Positions 1 to 4,786 of a DNA stretch of 6,475 nucleotides are shown in pieces. How positions within the stretch are numbered: the stretch's first letter is position 1; each line of letters starts with the position of its first letter. Where the stretch lies: assembly GCA_028711355.1 (NCBI GenBank), contig JAQTSL010000215.1, positions 1 to 6,475 on the forward strand. Reading direction: 5' to 3'. The stretch comes from Rhodoferax sp. GTDB lineage: Bacteria > Pseudomonadota > Gammaproteobacteria > Burkholderiales > Burkholderiaceae_C. Both the position numbers and the translations under genes were made by a program. The notes under the pieces were generated by a model. The model was not told where the DNA came from. It did not search any database and was given only the letters and a program-made list of their open reading frames with translations.

Positions 1-442
1 CGGTGATCAAAATCCCCTGGTCACTGTCCTCGATGATGCTCGAATGCAGTTTTTGCCGATCCTTCGGCGCCAACGCCTGCGTTACCTCGGACCATTGCGC
101 CACCAGCCCCAAAGGCTGCTCAATCTCGTCATATAAAACGGACAACGTCAGCACAGCCTTGAAGTTTTCACCTGATTTCTTGCGCCGCCAAACCTCCATC
201 ATTGCCCCATCGGGTTCAGGCTCAAGCTCTACCAATCGCGCCTCATCGGTACTCGGGTCATCAGAATACAAAAATAACACATGCTGGCCGATTGCCTCTT
301 GCGACGTATAACCAAAAAGCGCTTGCGCACCCTGATTCCAGCTCGTCAGGTAGCCCGCCATGTCAAGCGTCATGATGGGCACCTGTAGCTGTTCAATGAC
401 CCGCCAGCCATACGGTTGAAGCTCATCGGACACCGATTTCAT
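1..442 (-). CDS. PAS-domain sensor/signalling protein, N-terminal part (runs off left edge)
   Basis: The frame read leftward from ATG 442-440 stays open to the window edge (147 codons seen). Residues about 12-122 form a PAS domain: the core runs IMTLDMAGYLTSWNQGAQAL (23-42), then FGY at 43-45 and a typical beta-sheet end (LGLVAQWSEVT, 111-121). A second PAS seems to begin at about 132 (LHSSIIEDSDQGILIT). PAS domains sense small ligands, redox state or light and pass the signal to an output domain. That output lies outside the window; in this family it is often GGDEF/EAL or a histidine kinase, so the output is unknown here. No signal peptide or membrane segment is seen in the visible part, so the start is probably cytoplasmic. 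The start overlaps the stop of the HDOD gene as ATGA and has a strong ribosome site (GGGAGG, 450-455, 7 bases before ATG), which points to translational coupling. Confidence 0.85.
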   Translation of the reverse strand, partial: MKSVSDELQPYGWRVIEQLQVPIMTLDMAGYLTSWNQGAQALFGYTSQEAIGQHVLFLYSDDPSTDEARLVELEPEPDGAMMEVWRRKKSGENFKAVLTLSVLYDEIEQPLGLVAQWSEVTQALAPKDRQKLHSSIIEDSDQGILIT

Positions 443-1422
443 TTTTTTACCTCCCGGGCAATCTCAAGCATCCACTGGCTGGCGCTCAGGCTGGCCAGGG
501 TGAATTGCCCGGCACTGAGCTGCAGCCTGTCAAGCCAATCGGTCAAGCCCGTGGCATCGCGCTGTGCAGCGTACTCCAGCGCTTGCAAAAGCTCGCCCAT
601 AGTGCCTCGGTGCCCGGTGATGGCATTGACCAGTGCATCGCTAAGCTGCAACGGCTTGATCAACTCAGCCAAGGGGGTACCAAACAACACGCCCAGCATC
701 GAAAACATACCCGCCATGAAAGCCTGATCCTGGTCAGCGCGATCCAGCCCACATTCTTTGGCCAATAGCTCCATCGTGCGTGCGCGCAAAGAAACCGCTG
801 CCAACAACATGGGGGCACGATGGTCACCCGTGCGAGCCGCAAAAAGCATCAAATTAATCCACCGTCGCAACTGCGTGCGCCCAAGAATCAAAATGGCCTG
901 AGAAAAACTGGAAATCGGTCGGGTGGCGCCCATTCCCAGAGAATTGACCAGGCGCAACAACTGGTACGAAAGCGTTGGATCCTGGCGCAGGACATCTTCG
1001 ATGTCCCGGGTGTCAGCGTCTTCGTTGACCAACTGCAACAATTTGAGTGCCAGCGTTCGTGAGGCAGACTGCGCCTGATTGGCGCGTGGCGGCGGTGCCT
1101 GATACCAGTTGCCGTCGATCCACAGGGCTGGTGGAGGCAATTGCGGGATGGTCAATTCATCGGAGTTATATATCAATGCATCGTCGGTCACCACGCACCC
1201 GGCAGATTGCAGGCTTGACAACACTTCTGGCGCAAGGCCGCTGGCCTGACTGGCCGCCAGCAGGCACGGGAACCCGGTCGCGAACTCTAAAAAGTCAGGC
1301 TGGCTGGACAGTAGTTGCAGCGTATCGGTGGTGGGCTCCGAGAAACACAACAACACAGCACCTGGTGCCAATTGTTGATCGGCCAAAAGGTGAAAGAAAA
1401 CAGGTCGAGATGTCGAATTCAT
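439..1422 (-). CDS. HDOD-domain signalling protein (327 aa)
   Basis: The C-terminal two thirds (residues about 121-290) match the HDOD fold, a helical relative of HD phosphohydrolases: LALKLLQLVNEDADTRDIED, then VLRQDPTLSYQLLRLVNS, then ILGRTQLRRWINLMLFA. The His-Asp metal pair of true HD enzymes is not visible; where it would lie the protein reads GMFSMLGVLFG. A scaffold or regulatory role is therefore more likely than catalysis, as in other HDOD proteins. The N-terminal ~110 residues are divergent. They could be a shortened remnant of the EAL domain found in EAL-HDOD proteins, but no EAL motif remains. I chose ATG 1422 (12th codon of the longest frame, which could start at 1455) because AGAGGG lies 5 bases upstream at 1428-1433. 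The gene ends in ATGA overlap with the PAS gene, so the two are probably one operon acting in one signalling route, perhaps cyclic-di-GMP or motility. That role is inference. Confidence 0.85.
   Translation of the reverse strand: MNSTSRPVFFHLLADQQLAPGAVLLCFSEPTTDTLQLLSSQPDFLEFATGFPCLLAASQASGLAPEVLSSLQSAGCVVTDDALIYNSDELTIPQLPPPALWIDGNWYQAPPPRANQAQSASRTLALKLLQLVNEDADTRDIEDVLRQDPTLSYQLLRLVNSLGMGATRPISSFSQAILILGRTQLRRWINLMLFAARTGDHRAPMLLAAVSLRARTMELLAKECGLDRADQDQAFMAGMFSMLGVLFGTPLAELIKPLQLSDALVNAITGHRGTMGELLQALEYAAQRDATGLTDWLDRLQLSAGQFTLASLSASQWMLEIAREVKK
450..455 (-). promoter_or_regulatory. Ribosome binding site of the PAS gene
   Basis: On the minus strand GGGAGG sits 7 bases before the ATG at 442. 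It lies inside the last codons of the HDOD gene. It supports this start and efficient re-initiation after the HDOD stop. Confidence 0.7.
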
Positions 1423-1427
1423 GGGCA

Positions 1428-1433
1428 CCCTCT
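1428..1433 (-). promoter_or_regulatory. Ribosome binding site deciding the HDOD start
   Basis: On the minus strand AGAGGG lies 5 bases before ATG 1422. The alternative upstream start at 1455 has no comparable purine run at the right distance, so the shorter protein is preferred. Confidence 0.6.
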
Positions 1434-1469
1434 GGCAAACAAAACTGAAACCCAATGGTACACGCAGAG

Positions 1470-1495
1470 CGCACCCAACTCGATCACGGGGTGCG
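1470..1495. repeat. Perfect 7-bp inverted repeat upstream of the HDOD gene
   Basis: CGCACCC (1470-1476) and GGGTGCG (1489-1495) are exact reverse complements with a 12-base spacer. The repeat lies about 50-75 bases upstream of the HDOD start, where a promoter or leader would be. It could be an operator or a leader hairpin. No T-run follows on either strand, so a terminator is unlikely. Confidence 0.4.
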
Positions 1496-1517
1496 ATTCA
1501 TGCAGGGTCGAAAACCC

Positions 1518-1624
1518 CGGCATTCAACCTGGATTCCTCAGTTGGACAAAGCCAAAAAAAACAATGTCCAGGTGCAGTTAGTAACACCTGTCAGCGGTCA
1601 AATGAGGAATCTAGGTTCAAGCCG
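1518..1624. repeat. ~107-bp nested inverted-repeat element (MITE-like or structured-RNA candidate)
   Basis: The outer arms are 1518-1540 and 1603-1624. The core TTCAACCTGGATTCCTCA (1523-1540) matches the reverse complement of 1603-1620 at 16 of 18 positions, and CGGC/GCCG extends the arms past a one-base bulge. Inside are TGGACA (1543-1548) with TGTCCA (1565-1570), and CAGGTG (1569-1574) with CACCTG (1585-1590). The two inner stems overlap by two bases, so they cannot form fully together. No direct target duplication is obvious beside the arms. It could be a miniature inverted-repeat element, a family-specific intergenic repeat, or a structured RNA leader. I do not recognise it as a named element. 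Confidence 0.55.
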
Positions 1625-1694
1625 TCTTGCGCAACTTTGAGCCCAACGCGCCAGCAGCGGTGGCGCACCGATGCGCTCGGCCTTGGCGAGTTGG

Positions 1695-1719
1695 AAAAAA
1701 TATCAGGGCAATAACCCTG
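1695..1719 (-). terminator. Rho-independent terminator downstream of modC
   Basis: Read on the minus strand, CAGGG-TTATTG-CCCTG (1719-1704) is followed by ATATTTTTT (1703-1695): a 5-bp stem, 6-base loop and T-run, about 100 bases past the modC stop. A stronger 8-bp stem lies directly before it (CTGCGCAC 1717-1724 with GTGCGCAG 1736-1743, 11-base loop) and shares three bases with the terminator arm. The two hairpins therefore compete, which could weaken or tune termination. Confidence 0.5.
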
Positions 1720-1758
1720 CGCACGCTCATCCACAGTGCGCAGTGTATTAAACATTCT

Positions 1759-1800
1759 GCTATTGAACATATAGCTTCTTGCAAATCATTGATAGGGGCT
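1759..1800. repeat. Possible degenerate Comamonadaceae-type intergenic repeat
   Basis: GCTAT (1759-1763) and ATAGC (1771-1775) form a short perfect stem, followed by TAGCTTCTTGC and later GGGGCTACCAG. The layout resembles the common AGCTxCTxGC...GGGCTA intergenic repeats I know from Comamonadaceae genomes. The two halves pair only partly here. This is recall of a pattern and was not matched to a database. Confidence 0.3.
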
Positions 1801-1814
1801 ACCAGTTAAAAACA

Positions 1815-2897
1815 CTAGCCAATCAGCGCCACCGCCTTGATCTGCACCCAGACTGGTTTGCCTGGCACCAGCGCCAGCTCAACCGCTGCGCGCTTTGTCA
1901 GCCGAGCCAGCAAAGGTGACGCGCCCACTTGCAGACGCAAAAGCGCCAGCGCCGGGTGGGTGTCAGGCGCGACTCGATCAACCTGCGCTGGCAGACAGTT
2001 TTGAATGCTGATGCCTTTCATCTTTTCCAGCGCAATGCTGACATCACGCGCCAAAATGCGCACACGCACCGCTTGCCCCAAGACGTGGCCGCCGTCACGC
2101 ACCCACAGGCTGCCCCCCGCAAACTCGACCCGCGCCAGGTGCCACTGCGCGTCTCGCTCAGCCACCACCGCATCCAGCACCACACCGGCATCTTCGCCCA
2201 GGTGAATCGGCAAGTCGATGCGGGCCAGGGTGTCGGTCAATGGCCCGGCAGCCACCGCACGACCCTCGTCCAAAACCACAATATGGTCGGCCAGTCGGGC
2301 CACTTCGTCCGGGGAATGACTGACGTAGAGCACAGGAATGTCCAGCTCGGCGTGCAGGCGCTCCAGGTAAGGCAATATTTCTTGCCTGCGCTTCAGGTCC
2401 AGCGCGGCCAGCGGTTCGTCCATCAGCAGCAGGCGCGGGCTCAGGGCCAGCGCGCGGGCCATGCCGACCCGCTGGCGCTCACCGCACGAGAGTTGATCAG
2501 GTTTGCACTCCAACAGATGGCCAATGCCCAGCAGTTCGATGGCCTGATCCAGGCTGACGCGTTACGCCGTTGAACTGCGTTTGAGTCCATATTGCAGGTT
2601 GCCCAGCACCGTCAGATGCGCAAACAAGCTGGCTTCTTGAAACACATAGCCCAATGGCCGCTGGTGGGTGGGCCGCCAGTGACCACCCTGCCTGCCTTGA
2701 TTTTGATCGTCCTGCCAGACCTCGCCGTTGACCGTGAGGTGGCCCAGTGGGGCTCGCTCCAGCCCGGCGATGCAACGCAGTAGCGTAGTTTTCCCAGAAC
2801 CCGAGTGGCCAAACAGCGCCGTCACGCCGCGCTCAGGCAAGTCCAAGTCCACCTCCAGCGTGAAGCCGTGCCAACATGCCAATCGAAATCTGTTCCG
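1815..2897 (-). pseudogene. modC: Molybdate ABC transporter ATP-binding protein ModC, interrupted by an in-frame stop
   Basis: ModC hydrolyses ATP on the cytoplasmic face to drive molybdate import through ModB, fed by ModA. Homology starts near RNRFRLA (2897). Walker A GHSGSGKTT is at 2810-2784, the Q-loop reads GYVFQEASLF, Walker B LLLMDEP is at 2432-2412, the H-loop VLYVSHS has its His at 2318-2316, and a Mop/TOBE-like molybdate domain fills the C-terminus (ARDVSIALEKMKGISIQNCL). Total length, about 360 codons, fits the family. Both halves are in one frame but separated by TAA at 2562-2564, between STA and RVSLDQAIELLGIG. A single C-to-T change from CAA (Gln) would explain it. The signature motif is LSCGE, with Cys for the first Gly. 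No good start is visible; the frame reaches ATG 2987 only by entering IS-like sequence. A TTG at 2513 could restart translation, but that product lacks Walker A. A sequencing error at one base remains possible. Confidence 0.88.
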
Positions 2898-2904
2898 AAC
2901 TGCG

Positions 2905-3162
2905 ATACTGGGCCTGATGCGGTTGAATTTCCGTAAGGGCAAAAAGCTCAGTGCAGTCCGGCTGGCCTTGCAGATGCCGGCACTCAACCCACAGGCGCTG
3001 GAATCGGCTCAAGCCTTTATGGCGCGGGTGAGCAGGATGGAGGTGGGAAGGTGTCCGGTTTGCAAAGTGGGGCACTTGCGAACGGCTGAGGTGTTGGCTG
3101 GGGTCAGGCAGTTGCCCACTCCCGCCAGCGTTGTCTTGCCACAGCAGCGCGGGCCACCGTGA
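2905..3162 (+). pseudogene. IS91-family (Y2) transposase, C-terminal remnant
   Basis: The plus-strand frame ending in TGA 3160-3162 carries a tail that resembles the C-terminus of IS91-type transposases: KLSAVRLALQMPALNPQALE (from about 2944), then SAQAFMARVSRMEVGRC, a zinc-finger-like CPVCKVGHLR pair, and a final RGPP. IS91 transposases are HUH/Y2 rolling-circle enzymes; their catalytic HUH and double-tyrosine region would lie further upstream and is absent. Left of about 2900 the same DNA is modC on the other strand, so only some 85 C-terminal residues remain. The frame continues open into modC by chance. The family assignment rests on remembered sequence style and is moderate. The fragment cannot act as a transposase. 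Confidence 0.5.
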
Positions 3163-3420
3163 GCAATGGCCACAAGACTGAAATCCGCAGGTGGTTTGCA
3201 CGCTGGCATCAAAGCTGGCGGAGGCAGCGCTGTGCACCACGTGGGCAAAGCCCGGTTTAGGCTTCAAAAACTGGGCTGCCTGGCATCGCTGCGCAGAGCC
3301 ATTTGTGCAGGCGTACGGTGCTTGTCCGACGGTTTGGAGCCTGCGTCCCGCTATGATCTGATTCCACAAACGGGGGAAAGCTTGCAATCCCCTATCGCCA
3401 CCGTCTGAACAGGCGGTTTA
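3163..3420 (+). mobile_element. Non-coding 3' part of the IS91-like remnant
   Basis: This stretch follows the transposase stop and holds no convincing gene. IS91-type elements usually have non-coding DNA between the transposase and the terminal site, so it is assigned to the remnant by position. A hairpin ACCGTC-TGAACA-GGCGGT (3400-3417, one G-T pair) near its end could be part of the IS terminal structure or a weak terminator. The exact element boundary is not resolved; it may be near 3420 or may include the inverted repeat up to 3504. Confidence 0.35.
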
Positions 3421-3504
3421 GTCCAACATGGTTTATCCGCCGCGGGAGGTGTTTATGGTTTCTGCAAGCATGGCAGCGCGGCAGATAAACGCTGATTGTT
3501 AGCC
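3421..3504. repeat. Long imperfect inverted repeat, attC-like site or IS terminal hairpin
   Basis: GTTTATCCGCCGCG (3431-3444) matches the reverse complement of CGCGGCAGATAAAC (3477-3490) at 13 of 14 positions. Outside the stem lie GTCCAAC (3421-3427) and GTTAGCC (3498-3504), placed like the R'' (RYYYAAC) and R' (GTTRRRY) boxes of an integron attC. The ~84-base span, unpaired centre and gene start 9 bases past the GTTAGCC box also fit an attC. Against it, GTTAGCC breaks the R' consensus at one base and the two outer boxes pair only 5 of 7. No integrase or further cassette is in the window. The alternative is the terminal hairpin of the neighbouring IS91-like remnant. Confidence 0.4.
3455..3502 (+). 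CDS. Possible 15-codon leader ORF with a strong ribosome site
   Basis: ATG 3455 is preceded by GGGAGGTG (3444-3451), 3 bases away from that block and about 5 from its GGAGG core. It encodes MVSASMAARQINADC and stops at TAG 3500-3502, 10 bases before the ATG of the 386-aa gene, which itself lacks a visible ribosome site. A short ORF that delivers ribosomes to a gene without its own site is known for the attI1 ORF-11 of class 1 integrons; the same role here is inference. Chance occurrence inside the inverted repeat is quite possible. Confidence 0.25.
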   Translation: MVSASMAARQINADC

Positions 3505-3512
3505 GTCACAAC

Positions 3513-4673
3513 ATGCTCTTCGCCGACATTCAACGAACGGACTCGTCGCCGAAGCGCGCCACCGAAAGCGACTTCGCCTTTCTCGAACGGTCGGCTTGGT
3601 CGCCGATCGCAGTGGTGCGGGAGATGATGGAAGCGTGTCTTACCAACTATCCCGCAGGCGAAGTTAAGGAACTGATTGAGCGAATCCAGTGCGGCGATGC
3701 TCGCCATTTCGCTTCGGCATCGTTCGAACTCTTCATCCATGAGTATCTACAACGTCTAGGGATGCGACTAACGCCGCATCCAGAGCTACCCAATGGCTCA
3801 ACTAAGCGCCCGGACTTTTTGGTCGAGTGCCCAGATGGGCGGAAGCTGTACTTGGAAGCTGTTTGTGCTTCCGACGATTCGGCAAGAGATTCGGCAGCCG
3901 AAGCTCGAAAGGCCGTGGCACTTCAAGTGCTAGACGGCGAGCACGATCCGAACTTCATGGTCTCTGTCGATTCAGATGGTGATCCCGCTACCCAACCGAG
4001 CGGTCGGCGGCTCGCGACCGAAGTGCTTACTTGGTTGAATACTCTTGATGCCGACGCATTACTGAATGTGTCCGCGACAGGCGGACTTGAGGCACTTCCT
4101 GAACTTCATTGGCAGCACGAGGAATGGCGCGTTCGTATACGTCCGATTCCTGTCAATGTCGAAGCAAGAGGAAAGCAACGGCGCCTGATCGGGGCACGGG
4201 GCTTCGGCGCAAGCTGGATAGACGGATGGAGTCCAATTCGCGACGCTGTCACGTCCAAAGCTCGGCGGTATGGAGAGCTTGACCTCCCTCTTGTCGTTGC
4301 TGTCAACGTCGATACGTTCAACTTAGATCCAATCGATGAATCGCAAGCGCTCTTTGGGCAAGAGCAGTTCGTCTTTAGCTGCATGAATCCGGACCAGGAA
4401 CCAAGAATGGAACGCGCACCAAATGGGGCTTGGCGGGGTCCAGCCGGGCCTAGGGGCAAGCGAGCCAGTGGCGCTTGGCTCTTCAACAACCTTTCGCCTT
4501 ATAGGCTGGCAAGGAGGAGACACACGCTGTACGTCAATCCCGCGGCGAATCACCCGGTCCCTGAGTCGTTCTTGATAGTCCCGTACATGTTGGTTATCGA
4601 GGGCTATCTCCGACGTTTCGAAGGCACAGACTTGGCGACGGCGCTTGGCCTGTCTGTGGCGTGGCCAGAGTGA
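3513..4673 (+). CDS. Uncharacterised 386-aa protein with weak PD-(D/E)XK nuclease-like pattern
   Basis: I do not recognise a named family. The protein is soluble, with no signal peptide or membrane segment. A helix at about 66-82 (ASFELFIHEYLQRLGM) carries Glu72 and Glu77. It is followed by HPELP, then KRPDFLVE (98-105, Asp101) and KLYLEAV (111-117, Glu115). The order Glu helix, PD, then E-x-x after a strand is like the PD-(D/E)XK nuclease core, but the usual Lys is Val117, so activity is doubtful. The C-terminus (from about 345) has a compact hydrophobic stretch, FLIVPYMLVIEGYLRRF. The start is well bounded: an in-frame TAA lies at 3486, and ATG 3513 is the first good start, though without a ribosome site. 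Codon use is less GC-biased than in the methyltransferase gene that follows, suggesting a separate origin. Position beside a methyltransferase suggests, but does not show, a restriction or defence role. Confidence 0.75.
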   Translation: MLFADIQRTDSSPKRATESDFAFLERSAWSPIAVVREMMEACLTNYPAGEVKELIERIQCGDARHFASASFELFIHEYLQRLGMRLTPHPELPNGSTKRPDFLVECPDGRKLYLEAVCASDDSARDSAAEARKAVALQVLDGEHDPNFMVSVDSDGDPATQPSGRRLATEVLTWLNTLDADALLNVSATGGLEALPELHWQHEEWRVRIRPIPVNVEARGKQRRLIGARGFGASWIDGWSPIRDAVTSKARRYGELDLPLVVAVNVDTFNLDPIDESQALFGQEQFVFSCMNPDQEPRMERAPNGAWRGPAGPRGKRASGAWLFNNLSPYRLARRRHTLYVNPAANHPVPESFLIVPYMLVIEGYLRRFEGTDLATALGLSVAWPE

Positions 4674-4786
4674 CGGCTAATCGGGTAGGCAACGGCTTCT
4701 AGCGTTGGGGACATTAGGGACATCGCCGTTGTTGTTCCAAGCAATGAAATACAAGCGAAATGGGACCATATGCGCAGGGGATATGA
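4674..4786 (+). promoter_or_regulatory. Gap between the two plus-strand genes, with a 7-bp inverted repeat
   Basis: GGCTAA (4675-4680), one base after the stop of the 386-aa gene, is the exact complement of TTAGCC (3499-3504) just before that gene. This is what a circularised gene cassette would show at its R''/R' boxes. Beyond it CAACGGC (4690-4696) pairs perfectly with GCCGTTG (4725-4731), extendable by two G-T pairs. A matching closing GTT box is not found, so the attC reading is incomplete. The stem has no T-run, so it is not a clear terminator. No convincing promoter was found. Confidence 0.3.
4776..4781 (+). promoter_or_regulatory. Ribosome binding site of the methyltransferase gene
   Basis: AGGGGA lies 5 bases before ATG 4787. 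Two other ATGs sit nearby (4783 and 4791), but they are in other frames, and the one at 4791 meets a stop two codons later. The site and frame together fix the start at 4787. Confidence 0.65.

Larger units (their letters stand above)
1423..1814. other. Intergenic region, no gene seen, rich in inverted repeats
   Basis: About 390 bases lie between the end of modC and the start of the HDOD gene, both on the minus strand. The short frames crossing it have no family-like sequence. It must hold the HDOD promoter, but I found no convincing -35/-10 pair. It holds several stem-forming repeats, listed separately, plus GCGCCA/TGGCGC (1648-1653 and 1661-1666, 7-base loop). The density of perfect or near-perfect stems is the main feature of this stretch. 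Confidence 0.7.

Noticed and set aside
3..311. 102-aa open frame on the plus strand at the left edge
   Set aside because: Antisense to the PAS gene, whose frame matches a known domain.
1423..1520. Sigma-70 promoter for the HDOD gene (TACCAT as -10)
   Set aside because: The best -35 at proper spacing, TCGAGT, matches the consensus at only three positions, and TTGGGT is too close.
2562..2564. Frameshift in modC
   Set aside because: The two halves are in the same frame (start points differ by a multiple of three), so the break is a nonsense codon and not an indel.
1929..2573. 214-aa open frame on the plus strand
   Set aside because: Antisense to modC, with no family-like sequence and very high Gln/His/Arg content.
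2833..3387. 184-aa open frame on the minus strand spanning the modC/IS junction
   Set aside because: No recognisable motif; it crosses a junction of two unrelated sequences and overlaps the transposase remnant on the other strand.
3166..3408. 80-aa open frame on the plus strand after the transposase stop
   Set aside because: ATG is close to the transposase stop, but there is no good ribosome site and no domain-like sequence. It fits the non-coding tail of an IS better.
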